A stretch of 64,000 nucleotides of DNA from Prorocentrum cordatum (GCA_963575745.1 CAUYUJ010019356.1:64001-128000), one strand, 5' to 3'. Shown: positions 10,513 through 22,370, counted from the stretch's first letter. Notes: generated by a model from the sequence alone, not told the origin. Translations and numbers: made by a program.

Positions 10513-10814
10513 GCATCTGTTGCACACGTACAGGGCGCCACTACCAAATGAGTTTTGCGCTAGGCATGTTTCACACGCATTACACGACACGAGTTGCATT
10601 CCTTATATTGACCACGTATATTGCACAACATAGGTTGTACCACCTCGGATTGCATTGTATATTCCGTAGCACTTATCATACGCTCATAACAGTGAGGGGG
10701 TGGTGGCGATGTCGGCAGTCTGCGAAACTATGGAGAAGCCCGCCGCAGGCGCCAATATTTCACACATTCTACAACGAGCCCGCCGCAGGCGCTGCTTTTT
10801 TCGTTCGACCACTG
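10513..10814. repeat. TTGCACCAC repeat tail and CCCGCCGCAGGCG boxes, copy 2
   Basis: Nearly identical to 6396-6699, including both CCCGCCGCAGGCG boxes, but without the G4 segment. Confidence 0.75.
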
Positions 10815-11295
10815 TGGGTGAGTCGCGGATGTGTCGCAAATGGGTCGCGGCTGGGTCGTGGGTGGGTCGCTTTTGGGTCGCGGATGGGTCGGGGATGGAT
10901 CGCCCGTGGGTCGCGGGTGGGTCGCTGTTGGGGCCCGGGTGGGTCGCGCGTGGGTCGCGGATGGGTCGCGGGGTGGGTCGCGGGTGGGTCGCAGGTCGGG
11001 GTGGGTCGCGGTGGGTCGCTGTTGGGTCGCGGGTGGCTCGCGGGTAGCTCGCGGGTGGGTCGTGGGGTGGGTCGCGGGTGGGTCGCAGGTTTGGTCGCGG
11101 GTGGGTCGCGGGTGGGTCGCGGGTGGGTGGGTCGCTGGGTGGGTGGCGGGGTGGGTCGCGGGGTGGGTCGCGCGTGGGTCGCGTGTGGGTCGCTGGGTGG
11201 GTCGCGGGGTGGATCGCGGGCGGGGTCGCGGGTGGGTCGCGGGGTGGGTCGCGGGGTGGGTCGTTGGGTGGTTCGAGGGGTGGGTCGCGGGCGGG
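10815..11295. repeat. (GGGTCGCG) satellite, left arm, copy 2
   Basis: Homologous to 6700-7192, with small unit-number differences. Confidence 0.95.
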
Positions 11296-11354
11296 ACGAC
11301 GACAGCAAACAACGATAACGCAACAGACGTAATCCCCAACACGGATCCCCATTT

Positions 11355-11460
11355 GAGCCACGCACCCAGGGACAATGAATGACCGTTCGGCCCCCGCTTT
11401 CTGATCAGAGTGAGGGGGCTGAACTAAACGGTCATTAACTGTCCCTGGTTGCGTGGCTGA
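11355..11460. repeat. Central hairpin, copy 2
   Basis: Same inverted repeat as 7247-7352, centred on TGATCA at 11402-11407. The inner palindrome has changed to GCTTTCTGATCAGAGTGAG, which weakens it; copy 3 shares this change. Confidence 0.85.
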
Positions 11461-11510
11461 AGTGGAATTCCGCGATGCGGATTCTTGTTGTTTGTTGTTT
11501 GTTGGTGTCG

Positions 11511-11531
11511 CGGTAGCCCTTTTGGCTCAAG
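11511..11531 (+). other. Dinoflagellate spliced-leader relic, copy 2
   Basis: As in copy 1, with one more change (C to G at the second base). The preceding 18 bp differ from the copy 1 target repeat at one base. Confidence 0.85.
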
Positions 11532-11607
11532 CATTTTTTGTTTCCGCTCCAGCAGTTCTGGCACGGTCACTCTGGCCCGGCAGCACACGCGCGAGAGCCA
11601 CGCAGAC

Positions 11608-12441
11608 ATGTCGGAGCAGGAGTTCGCGGTGAGGGTGAACGACCAGTTGAAGTCGACGGAGCTGAGGCTGTGCGGCGCGCTCGGCAGGGACAAGAGGCAT
11701 GGTGTTCACATGCGGGCTTTCTGGGCGTCGACAGTATCTTTCTTCGTGGCGTTCGTGGGTTGGTTCGCCCTGAGCCCGATCGCTATCGAGGTGGTCCACA
11801 GCATCGACGCTTGCGAAAACCAGCTCTTCCCACCGGTTGCGAACCCAGAGAGGAAAGCATTCTTGAAGTTCAAGGCGATCGAGTCGGGGAAGAAGTATTG
11901 CCAGTATGGGAAGATCGGAGAGGATAACAGTCCGACTGGGTGCCAGGATGTGCCGCAGGACGTTTGGGACGAGAGTTGTGGCGGGGTGGCGGCCACCGCG
12001 TGCACGCAGAGCGAGACGCTCACGGACGACGTCGATCTGTGCCCCGAGGCATGCATGAAATATAATTTCGAAGTCCTCCCTAAGTGCGTTTGCAGCCCGG
12101 GCACGCACTGCGGTTCGACGATCCTGTATTCAAGCATCACGTCGGTCGGCATCACGATCTTTGTGCGCGTGGCGCTCGGCACCCTCCTCGAGAGGTTCGG
12201 CCCGGTCAATGTGCAGTCTGGCCTCCTGCTCTTCGGAGCCATCTGGGTCTTCGCCGCGTCGGGCATCTCGGCAGAGTGGAACTTCATCTTCATCCGCATG
12301 ATGATCGGTTGCGCGGGGGCCACGTTCGTCACAAATCAGTTCTGGTGCTCCCTCATGTTCGCCCCGAACGTGGTGGGCACCGCCAACGCGACCGCAGCGG
12401 GGTGGGGCAACCTCGGCGGCGGCGTCACACAGATTTTCATC
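11608..12441 (+). pseudogene. NRT2-family nitrate transporter, copy 2 (3' half deleted)
   Basis: The first 278 codons are present without a frame error, from MSEQEF to TQIFI just after the nitrate signature AAGWGNLGGGVTQ. The five bases missing from copy 1 are present here. After 12441 the gene is joined to TGTTGTTGTCGTCGTCCC, the end of the 3' target repeat, so everything from mid-gene to the tail is deleted. Translation would run on into satellite-derived residues. About half of the membrane helices are lost, so it cannot work as a transporter. Confidence 0.9.
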
Positions 12442-12452
12442 TGTTGTTGTCG

Positions 12453-12671
12453 TCGTCCCACCCGCGACCCGCCCCGCGACCCACCCGCGACACGCCCGCG
12501 ATCAACCCCGCGACCCACACGCGACCCACCCCGCGACCCACCCGCGACACACCCGCGATCCACCCGCGACCCACCCGCCGACCCACCCGCGACCCACGGG
12601 CGACCCACCCGCGACCCATCCGCGACCCACCCCGCGACCCACCCGCGACCCACCCGCGACCCACCCGCGTC
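12453..12671. repeat. (CGCGACCC) satellite, right arm, copy 2
   Basis: Homologous to 9850-10063; follows the truncation junction directly. Confidence 0.95.
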
Positions 12672-12964
12672 TCGTCGTCGTCCTTCCTATTTCGTCGCCG
12701 TCGTCGTCGTCGTCGTCGTTGTCGTCGTTGTCGTCTTCCCTCCTCCCTCGTCGTTGTCGTCGTCGGCGTCGCCGTCCTTCCGCCTTCTTCGTCGTTCGCG
12801 TCGTCGCCGCCCTCTCTCCCTCCGCGTCGTTGTCGTCACTGTCGTCGTTGTCGCAGTCGTCGTCCTACCTCCTCCCTGGTCGCCGTCTTCGTTGGCGACG
12901 TCGTCGTCGTCTTCGTCGTCGTCGGCGACGGCGTCGTCGTCGTCTTCGTTGTCGTCGACGTCGG

Positions 12965-12998
<34 letters not shown>

Positions 12999-13252
12999 GT
13001 CGTCGTCGGCGTCGTTGACGTCGTCGTCGTCGTCGTCGGTGTCATCGTTGTCGTCGTCGTCGGCGTCGTCATCGTCGTTGTCGTTGTCATCGTCGTCGTC
13101 GGCGTCGGCGTCGGCGTCGTCGTCGTCGGTGTCGTCGTCGTCGTCGTCGTTGTCGGCGTCTTCGAAGTCGTTGGAGACGTCGTCGGTGTCGTCGTAGTCG
13201 TTGTCGGCGGCGTCGTCGTCGTTGTCGCTGTCGTCGTCGGCGTCGCTGTCGG
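12672..13252. repeat. CGT trinucleotide array
   Basis: Same family. Most similar to 21800-22370, with which it shares flanks on both sides. Confidence 0.95.
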
Positions 13253-14867
13253 TGCCAATTGCCATGCGGTGCCCACCTTCACGGTCTTCAGAGATGTTGC
13301 GAACCAGGTTGCGGGCGGGTGGGTGGGGTGGTTGTGCGAGCAGTGGGGTGGACGTTCACTGCGAACAGAAAGTAATTGCACCACGCAGATTCTCCTTTCT
13401 AAAGAGAGATAGGTTCTACCACCCTCCCCCCGGGGGTGAAAGACCCTAGGGGCACCGATGCAAACACGTAGGATTCTGACCCAGTGTCCATCCGACCTGT
13501 GAAGTTATATAATCCTAGCCAAGCTGGTATCGGCCCCCCCGCCGTCCTTTGCAAAAACATATTATGCGCGCGCTCGTTTATTAACAATCATAGGTTTTCA
13601 AGAACCCCCTGCAACAAATGTGACGAAGGGCACGCGCGCGCATCGTCGCGCGCGCATGCCGAAAGTTTTCAACTACCTTCGGTTTCGGAAGGATTTCAAA
13701 ATCCACTGTCCAAGAGAACACACTACACATGGTTTCGCAACGCGGCATTCCAACAAAAGCATGCGCGTTCTTGTGAATTCGTAAGAAAGCCATTCGGTTT
13801 GTTATTTATTGTGCATTTCAGCATGTTCAGAACATGCTACCAAACGGGCTTCGCGCGCGCGTCGAAATCGCTCGACCAGCATCGTGTCTAACATTGTCGA
13901 CGCTGCCATGATACCGCGCCAGCCCAACTCGCCGATTCGCACTCAAAGTGCCCGCCTGGATGTGCCGAGCGGTCAGCACCACCGCGGTCGCGTCGGTCGC
14001 GCCAAAAGACCTGGCCGCTGCGCGCGCGCATGCGCGGGATGGCGCGGCCGCAGAGATGCACCAGCCAGCGCCTTGCACCCATCGCATGCGCCGCCGCATG
14101 AGGTTTGCAAACCAAGTTGCGGGTGGGTGGGTGGGATATTTGCGCGAGCAGTGGGGTGGACAATTCACCTCGCACAATAATTAATTCTCCTTTCTAAAAG
14201 AGTAATAGATTTTCCCCCCCCCCCCGGACTTATCGGTTCCCCCGCGCGTGCTGTAAATCACATATGATTCTGACCGCATGTCCATCCTAAATATGAATTC
14301 GTACCATCCCAGCCAAGCCGGTATCCCCCCCCTGCGGTTCCCTGGTAAAGAAAACACTATGCGGGGACATTTGTTGTTCTAACATAACACTTTTTCACGA
14401 ATCCCTTGCAACAAATAAGACGAAGTGCACACGCGCGCGTCGACGCGCGCGCATGCCGAAATCCTTCAAAAACCTTCTGTGCCAGAAGGGTTTCGCAATC
14501 GAGTTTCCAAAAAAACATACAAAAACAAAGGGTTTCACAACACTGAGTTGCTAAAAAAACTTCCGCGCGAGCTCTTGCGAAATCTTGAAAAACCCATGGG
14601 TTCTTCAAAATTTTCACCAAGTGCTACCAAACGGGCTTCGCGCGCGCTCATGTCGAAATCTGTCGAACGCCCTTGCGCGTGTGCCGTCGCGAGAATCCTC
14701 TGCAAAAAATGGGACGAAGTGCAAACGCGCGCGTCGTCGCGCGCGTATGCCGAAAACCTTCAAAACCCATCGGTTTCGGAAGGATTTCAAAATCGTGCGT
14801 CCAAGAAACCTACAAAAACCTAAGGTTTCGCAACACGGGTTTTCAACAAAAGCGTGCGCGCGCGCTC
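13253..14867. repeat. Compound linker with two G4 motifs and hairpin subrepeats
   Basis: Two linker modules in series. G-quadruplex motifs lie at 13313-13328 and 14121-14135, each followed by the TTTCTAAA block and a C-rich block. CGCGCG palindrome plus ATGCCGAAA subrepeats occur near 13633, 14430 and 14726. It is colinear with 22371-24250 over its first part. No gene is seen. Confidence 0.75.
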
Positions 14868-15096
14868 TTGCGTCGTCGTCGTCGTCGTCGTCGCTGTCCT
14901 CCCTCCTCCCGCGTCGTCGTCGTCGTCGTCGTCGCCTACGTCGTCCTCTGTCTTTCCTCGTGTTCGTCGTCGTCGTCCTCTTTGGCGTCGTGGTCGTTTC
15001 CGTCGTCGTTGTCGCCGTGGTCGTCCTTCCTCCTCCTCCCTCGTCGTCGTCGTCGTCCGTCGTCGGCGTCTCGTCGTCGTCCCTCCTATTTCGTCG

Positions 15097-15134
<38 letters not shown>

Positions 15135-15615
15135 TTCCCTCCTCCCTCGTCGTTGCCGTCGTCGGCGTCGCCGTCCTTCCTCCTTCTTCGTCGTTCGCGT
15201 CGTCGCCGTCCTCCCTCCTCCCTCGTCGTTGTCGTCGTTGTCGCCGTCGTCGTCCTCCCTCCTTCCTCGTTGTCTTCGTTGACTACGTCGTCGTCGTCTT
15301 CGTCGTCGGCGTCGTTGTCGTCTTCGTCGTCGTCGACGTCGACGTCGACGTCGTCGTCGTCGCCGCCGACGTCGTCGTCGTCGTCGTCGTCGGCGTCGTT
15401 TACGTCGTCGGCGTCGTCGGTGTCGTCGTTATCGTCGTCGTCGGCGTCGTCATCGTCGACGTCGTTGTCATCGTCGTCGTCGTCGTCGGCGTCGGTGTCG
15501 TCGTCTTGGTCGCTGTCGTCGTCGAAGTCTTTGAAGACGTCGTCGGTGTCGTCGTCGTCGGTGTCGGCGGCGCCGTCGTCGTCGTTGTCGCTGTCGTCGT
15601 GGGCGTCGGTGTCGT
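14868..15615. repeat. CGT trinucleotide array
   Basis: About 750 bp, with the conserved interruptions. Confidence 0.95.
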
Positions 15616-16480
15616 GGCCAAGTGCCATCTGGTACCTACCGTCACGGTCTTGTTTAAAGAGGTCTTGCGACCAAGTTGCGGGTGGGAGGGTGGGATGTTT
15701 GCACGAGCAGTGGAGAGGACAGCTTCAAGACGGTCAAGATTAGTTGCACCGCGTAGATTCCGCCGCGCACTGTACCACATACGTTTTCTTTTTTCTAAAG
15801 AGAGAAGAGATTATGCCCCCTCCCCGGCGTTATCCGCCCCCCCTTTCGGGTATGTAAATCACATATGATTATGACCACATGTCCATCTTAAATTTGAACT
15901 TGCACACTATCCCAAAGGGGCCGGGATCGGCCACCCTGAGGTTCTCTTTTTTTATATAGCTGTATATGCATATGTATATGTATATGTATATATATATGTA
16001 TATATATATATATATATATAACGATCCGCGAGACATATTTTGCTCTAGCATCGCATTTTTTCACTAATCCCTCGCAGAAAAAAACTAGACGAAATGCACA
16101 CGCGGGCGTCGTCGCGCGCATGCCGAAATCCTTCAAAAACCTTCGGTGCCGGAAGGATTTCGCAATCGACTTTCCAAAACACATCCAAAAACACAGGGAT
16201 TCGCAACACTGATTTGCTCAAAAAAATTAAAACATGCTACCAAACGGGCTTCGCGCGCATGTTCAAATCTATCGAACGCCCTTGCGCGTGTGCCGTCGCG
16301 AGAATCCTTTGCAAGAAATGGGACGAAGTGCAGACGCGCGCGTCGTCGCGCGCGTATGCCGAAATCTTTCAAAACCCATAGGTTTCGGAAAGATTTCAAA
16401 ATCGTGTGTCCAAGAAACCTTACAAAAACACAAAGTTTCGCAACACGGATTTCCAACAAAAGCGTGCGCGCGTGCTCTTG
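15616..16480. repeat. Linker module with G4 motif, (TA)n and hairpin subrepeats
   Basis: Colinear with 4586-5468. G4 motif of the GGGTGGGAGGGTGGG form at 15680-15694, TA-rich run near 15955-16020, hairpin subrepeats near 16098 and 16337. Confidence 0.8.
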
Positions 16481-17262
16481 CGTCGTCGTCGTCGTTGTCG
16501 TCGTCGCCGTCCTCCCTCATCCCGCGTCGTCGTCGTCGTCGACGCCTACGTCGTCCTCTGTATTTCCACGTGTTTGTCGTCGTCGTCCTCTTTGGCGTCG
16601 TGGTCGTTTCAGTCGTCCTTGTCTCCGTGGTCGTCCTTCCTCCTCCTCCCTCGTCGTCGTCCGTCGTCCGTCGTCGGCGTCTCGTTGTCGTCCCTCCTAT
16701 GTCGTCGCCGTCGTCGTCGTCGTCGTTGTTGTCGTCGTCGTCATCTTCCCTCCTCCCGCGTCGTTGTCGTCGTCGGCGTCGCCGTCCTCCCTCCTCCGTC
16801 GTTCGCGTCGTCGCCGTCCTCCCTACTCCCTCGTCGTTGTCGTCGTTGTCGCCGTCGTCGTGCTCCCTCCTCGCTCGTCGTCGTCGTCGTCTTCGTTGGC
16901 GACGTCGTCGTCGTCGGCGGCGTCGGCGTCAGCGTCAGCGTCGGCGTCGTCGTCGTCGTCGTCGACGTCGTCGTCGTCGTCGTCGTCGTCGTCGCTGCCG
17001 TCGTCGTCCTCGTCGTCGTCGCCGCCGTCGTCGTCGTCGTCGTCGTCGACGTCGTCGTCGGCGTCGTCGACGTCGTCGGCGTCGGCGTCGTCGTCGTCGG
17101 CGTCGTCATCGTCGGCGTCGGCGTTGTCGTCGTCGTCGGCGTCGTCGTCGTCGTCTGCGTCGTCGTCGTCGTTGTCGTCGTCGTCGAAGTCGTCGGAGAC
17201 GTCGTCGGTGTCGTCGTAGTCGTCGTCGGCATTGTCGTCGTCGTCGTCGGCGCCGGTGTCAC
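16481..17262. repeat. CGT trinucleotide array
   Basis: Closest relative is 5469-6246, with the same interruptions and flanks. Confidence 0.95.
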
Positions 17263-17705
17263 TGCCAAGTGCCATTTGGAACCTACCGTCACGGTCTTAA
17301 GAGGTTGTGCAAACCAAGTTGCGGGTGGGTGGGTGGGATGTTTGCAAGAGCATAGGATGTGTCACATCATGTGAAAGTCAATTGCACCAATTAGATTGCG
17401 CCGCATCTGTTGCAAACGTACAGGGCGCCACTACCAAATGAGTTTTGCGCTAGGCATGTTTCACACGCATTACACGACACGAGTTGCATTACACATATTG
17501 CACCACGTATATTGCACAACATAGGTTGTACCACCTCGGATTGCATTATATATCCCGTAGCACTTATCATACGCTCATAACAGTGAGGGGGTGGTGGCGA
17601 TGTCGGCAGTCTGCGAAACTATGGAGAAGCCCGCCGCAGGCGCCAATATTTCACACATTCTACAACGAGCCCGCCGCAGGCGCTGCTTTTTTCGTTCGAC
17701 CACTG
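17263..17705. repeat. Array tail with G4 motif, TTGCACCAC repeat and boxes, copy 3
   Basis: Colinear with 6247-6699. G4 motif at 17323-17337. Confidence 0.8.
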
Positions 17706-18226
17706 TGGGTGAGTCGCGGATGTGTCGCAAATGGGTCGCGGCTGGGTCGCGGGTGGGTCGCTGTTGGGTCGCGGATGGGTCGGGGATGGATCGCCCGTGG
17801 GTCGCGGGTGGGTCGCTGTTGGGTCCCGGGTGGGTCGCGCGTGGGTCGCGGATGGGTCGCGGGGTGGGTCGCGGGTGGGTCGCAGGTGGGTCGCGGGTGG
17901 GTCGCACATGGGTCGCGGGTGGGTCGCGGGTGGGTCGCGGGTGGGTCGCTGTTGGGTCGCGGGTGGCTCGCGGGTAGCTCGCGGGTGGGTCGCGGGGTGG
18001 GTCGCGGGTGGGTCGCAGGTTGGGTCGCGGGTGGGTCGCGGGTGGATCGCGGGTGGGTGGGTCGCTGGGTGGGTGGCGGGGTGGGTCGCGGGGTGGGTCG
18101 CGTGTGGGTCGCGTGGGGGTCGCTGGGTGGGTCGCGGGGTGGATCGCGGGCGGGGTCGCGGGTGGGTCGCGGGGTGTGTCGCGGGGTGGGTCGTTGGGTG
18201 GGTCGCGGGGTGGGTCGCGGGCGGGA
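17706..18226. repeat. (GGGTCGCG) satellite, left arm, copy 3
   Basis: Homologous to 6700-7192, slightly longer. Confidence 0.95.
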
Positions 18227-18284
18227 CGACGACAGCAAACAACGATAACGCAACAGACGTAATCCCCAACACGGATCCCCATTT

Positions 18285-18390
18285 GAGCCGCGCACCCAGG
18301 GACAATGAATGACCGTTCGGCCCCCGCTTTCTGATCAGAGTGAGGGGGCTGAACTAAACGGTCATTAACTGTCCCTGGTTGCGTGGCTGA
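18285..18390. repeat. Central hairpin, copy 3
   Basis: Same structure as copy 2. The segment between hairpin and spliced leader is shorter by about 35 bp than in the other copies, so part of the GTT-rich stretch is missing. Confidence 0.85.
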
Positions 18391-18410
18391 AGTGGTGTTT
18401 GTTGTTGTCG

Positions 18411-18431
18411 CCGTAGCCCTTTTGGCTCAAG
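18411..18431 (+). other. Dinoflagellate spliced-leader relic, copy 3
   Basis: Identical to the copy 1 relic. Confidence 0.9.
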
Positions 18432-18507
18432 CATTTTTTGTTTCGGCTCCAGCAGTTCCGGCACGGTCACTCTGGCCCGGCAGCACACGCGCGAGAGCCA
18501 CGCAGAC

Positions 18508-20988
18508 ATGTCGGAGCAGGAGTTCGCGGTGAGGGTGAACGACCAGTTGAAGTCGACGGAGCTGAGGCTGTGCGGCGCGCTCGGCAGGGACAAGAGGCAT
18601 GGTGTTCACATGCGGGCTTTCTGGGCGTCGACAGTATCTTTCTTCGTGGCGTTCGTGGGTTGGTTCGCCCTGAGCCCGATCGCTATCGAGGTGGTCCACA
18701 GCATCGACGCTTGCGAAAACCAGCTCTTCCCACCGGTTGCGAACCCAGAGAGGAAAGCATTCTTGAAGTTCAAGGCGATCGCGTCGGGGAAGAAGTATTG
18801 CCAGTATGGGAAGATCGGAGAGGATAACAATCCGACTGGGTGCCAGGATGTGCCGCAGGACGTTTGGGACGAGAGTTGTGGCGGGGTGGCGGCCACCGCG
18901 TGCACGCAGAGCGAGACGCTCACGGACGACGTCGATCTGTGCCCCGAGGCATGCATGAAATATAATTTCGAAGTCCTCCCTAAGTGCGTTTGCAGCCCGG
19001 GCACGCACTGCGGTTCGACGATCCTGTATTCAAGCATCACGTCGGTCGGCATCACGATCTTTGTGCGCGTGGCGCTCGGCACCCTCCTCGAGAGGTTCGG
19101 CCCGGTCAATGTGCAGTCTGGCCTCCTGCTCTTCGGAGCCGTCTGGGTCTTCGCCGCGTCGGGCATCTCGGCAGAGTGGAACTTCATCTTCATCCGCATG
19201 ATGATCGGTTGCGCGGGGGCCACGTTCGTCACAAATCAGTTCTGGTGCTCCCTCATGTTCGCCCCGAACGTGGTGGGCACCGCCAACGCGACCGCAGCGG
19301 GGTGGGGCAACCTCGGCGGCGGCGTCACACAGATTTTCATCGTGTGGTGCCTGTTCAAGCCCTTCCAGGCGATGGGCGCGAGCTCTGACACGGCTTGGCG
19401 CCTGTCCATGGCCGTCCCCGGTTGCATCTTCGTCGCGGTTGCCGTCAGCATGAAGCTGTTTTGCTGGGACATGCCAACGGGGCCCCGCTTCAAGACCAGC
19501 GACACGGGCAAGACATCAAACGCGTCGATGTGGGATTACGTGGAGTGCCTGAAGGACCCCAGGATCGTTATTATGATTCTTAGGCTTACGCCACACCGCC
19601 GACCCCTTGTTTATGCCAATCTGGGGGTAGTAGAAGCTGCGAAGGGGTGAAAAGCGAGTTTTGGAGCCACTTGGGGGCCGTTTCGGAGCCTCTGGGGTGC
19701 TTCTTGGGGGTTCCTTGGGGCGTCTGGGCGGCCTCGTGAGGGCCTCTGGGGGCCTCTTGGGGCACTCTTGGGGCCCCCTGGGGCTCCTGGGGGCAGAAAG
19801 CTAGAGTTTCAACATGTTTGGTCGCCCTCTTGGGCCCCTCTTGGTGCCGTCTTGGAGCCCTCTTGGGCCGTCTTGGGGACCTCTTGGGCCGTGTTGGGGC
19901 CGTCTTGGGCCGTCTGGAGGCCGTCTTGGGGGCCTCTTGGGCCATCTTGGGGCTGTCTTGGGGGCCTCTTTGGCCGTCTTGGAGCGTCGGGAAGCCGAAA
20001 AGGCGGAAAAGCAAAAAACATAGAAAAACACTATGGAAAATCAACAATTTTAGACTCTTGGGGCCCTCTTGGGAGGCTTGTTTGGGACCTCGGGGGCCGT
20101 CTTGGAGACCTCTTGGCCCGTCTTGGGGCCATCTTGGGCGTCTTGGAGCGGTCGTTTGGCGTCTCGGGGCCTTCGTGGGCCGTCTTGGAGGCCTCTTGGG
20201 GGCTTCTTGGCCCGTCTTGAGGCCCTCTTGGGCCCGGAAAAGCCCCGTGAACCGCTCGTCCCGGACCCCCCCCCCCCTCCAAATCGACCGGACCGGGCTC
20301 CCGGGGGAGGGGTTTGGGGAGGGGGAAGCATCTCACACGCCGATGATCCCCAAGGGGTCGGCGGATCTTCCAGTACGGCGCCTGCTTTGGCACGGAGCTG
20401 GTCATGAACGCGCAGCTGGCCACCCATTTCCGCGTCTACTTCCAGCTGGAGGCTGGCGCTGCCTCTGCCCTGGCAGGCTCCTTCGGCCTGATGAACTTGT
20501 TCGCGCGCTCATTGGGCGGCATCTTCAGCGATTTTCTTTTCGCCAGATTCGGTTTCTCTGGCCGTATTTGGGCTCAGTTCCTCTGCCTTTTCCTCGAGGG
20601 CATCTTCCTGCTCGGCTTTGGATATGTGGAGAACTCGCAGCCGTGGTACGTCGCCCTGGCCGTCTTGCTGGGTTTCTCTCTCTTCGTGCAGATGACCGAG
20701 GGCACCAGTTACGGCATCGTGCCGTTCATGAACCCGAAGCAGCTCGCGTGCACATCCGCGCTGGTGGGGGCGGGCGGGAACTTGGGCGCCGTGATCGCCC
20801 TGTGGTGTTTCTACAACACCCTTGGGCCCATCGACACCCTGCTCCCGTTCAAGATCCACGGTGCCTACGTGATCTTTTGGGCGATGACCTCTCCGGCATT
20901 CTACTGGACCGACACGGGCGGCATGTTCTGCGGCGGCAGTGACCCCGCCTTCCAGAAACCCGCGCCCAAGGAACCAACAGTGGCTTAG
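18508..20988 (+). pseudogene. NRT2-family nitrate transporter, copy 3 (789-bp insertion)
   Basis: The transporter frame is intact from ATG 18508 through codon 356 (RIVIM) and resumes after the insertion as FQYGACFG, ending at TAG 20986-20988. Removing 19578-20366 would leave the same 1692-bp length as copy 4. Translation as it stands runs a short way into the insertion and stops at 19650. The break falls in a membrane helix in the second half of the protein. Both nitrate signatures and both family arginines are present. Exons would not rejoin by any GT-AG, GC-AG or GA-AG pair at the insertion edges, so I treat it as a disruption, not an intron. Confidence 0.9.
19578..20366. mobile_element. 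789-bp insertion in NRT2 copy 3, CTTGGG-rich, 3-bp GAT duplication
   Basis: Compared with copy 4 the inserted bases begin after GAT (19575-19577), and GAT is repeated at 20364-20366. A 14-bp inverted repeat, CCGCCGACCCCTTG at 19596-19609 and its complement at 20351-20364, lies at the right end and 18 bp inside the left end. The body is a degenerate ~20-bp repeat of CTCTTGGGCCGTCTTGG type. An inner GGGAAGCCGAAAAGGCGGAAA segment is shared with 38041-38640. No transposase frame is seen, so it would be non-autonomous. Confidence 0.75.
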
Positions 20989-21563
20989 ATCCAACTCGAG
21001 GGCCAGCCAGAGCGGCGAGAGAGAATCACAGCGCAGCCGCTTCTGCTAGATTTCTCCGTTGGGGGACAGTTGGGTGCCTGATGGAGTCTCGTATTTTTGC
21101 TGTCTCCGGGCGGCCTCGGGGGCCAAGGAGGAGGCCATTCTGGTGGCCGAGGAGGAAATCAACATTTGAGCGTTTGGAGGGCGACCATATAGGGCGGCCA
21201 GATGCCCCGAAGTGATGCTGGAGCGAAGCCCAGCACCGTGACTTTGTGACGTCCGACGTCTTCCTTCCCTCTTCCATGCCTCCCAAGAGTGCCCTACCCT
21301 CCCTCCCCCGTCTGGTTTCCGATAATTTGCCGGCGTGAAGTGCGTGTCTGAAGGCCGTCTCATGCAATGGCAGAACAATTTGTGTGTACGTTTTGCGACC
21401 GCACTTGCGCGGCGGGAGGCAAGTTGAGCAAATATTGCTTGCTGTTTTGTTCAGAACGAGGGCGTGAGCTGTGAGCTTGAAGGCCGTCTCTCAGCCCGCG
21501 CGCCATCCTGGCCCGCTAAGAGGAGAAGGGGGACCATCGGAGGGGAGAGAAAGAAAAAACAAA
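20989..21563 (+). other. 3' flank and A-rich tail of NRT2 retrogene, copy 3
   Basis: Homologous to 9187-9828, but one of the two 87-bp direct repeats has collapsed. The tail reads AAGAAAAAACAAA, and the 18-bp target repeat TGTTGTTTGTTGTTGTCG follows at 21564-21581. Confidence 0.65.
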
Positions 21564-21586
21564 TGTTGTTTGTTGTTGTCGTCGTC

Positions 21587-21799
21587 CCACCCGCGACCCG
21601 CCCCGCGACCCGCCCGCGACACGCCCGCGATCAACCCCGCGACCCACGCGCGACCCACCCCGCGACCCACCCGCGACGCACCCGCGATCCACCCGCGACC
21701 CACCCGCCGACCCACCCGCGACCCACCGGCGACCCACCCGCGACCCATCCGCGACCCACCCCGCGACCCACCCGCGACCCACCCGCGACCCACCCGCGT
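21587..21799. repeat. (CGCGACCC) satellite, right arm, copy 3
   Basis: Homologous to 9850-10063. Confidence 0.95.
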
Positions 21800-22096
21800 C
21801 TCGTCGTCGTCCTTCCTATTTCGTCGCCGTCGTCGTCGTCGTCGTCGTTGTCGTCGTTGTCGTCTTCCCTCCTCCCTCGTCGTTGTCGTCGTCGGCGTCG
21901 CCGTCCTTCCGCCTTCTTCGTCGTTCGCGTCGTCGCCGTCCTCTCTCCTCCCGCGTCGTTGTCGTCACTGTCGTCGTTGTCGCAGTCGTCGTCCTACCTC
22001 CTTCCTTGTCGCCGCCTTCGATGGCGACGTCGTCGTCGTCTTCGTCGTCGTCGTCGGCGACGGCGTCGTCGTCGTCTTCGTTGTCGTCGACGTCGG

Positions 22097-22127
<31 letters not shown>

Positions 22128-22370
22128 GTCGTCGTCGGCGTCGTTGACGTCGTCGTCGTCGTCGGTGTCATCGTTTTCGTCGTCGTCGGCGTCGTCATCG
22201 TCGTTGTCATCGTCGTCGTCGGCGTCGGCGTCGGCGTCGGCGTCGTCGTCGTCGGTGTCGTCGTCGTCGTCGTTGTCGGCGTCTTCGAAGTCGTTGGAGA
22301 CGTCGTCGGTGTCGTCGTAGTCGTTGTCGGCGGCGTCGTCGTCGTTGTCGCTGTCGTCGTCGGCGTCGCT
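21800..22370. repeat. CGT trinucleotide array
   Basis: Closest relative is 12672-13252. Confidence 0.95.

Noticed and set aside
19575-20366. The 789-bp segment as a spliceosomal intron or introner
   Set aside because: No GT-AG, GC-AG or GA-AG pair at any of the possible boundaries restores the transporter frame. Using GTTATT with the downstream CAG would remove six conserved residues of a membrane helix.
18040-20942. Arg/Pro-rich or Trp/Gly-rich frames around the copy 3 insertion
   Set aside because: Derived from the CTTGGG repeat or from other frames of the transporter gene.
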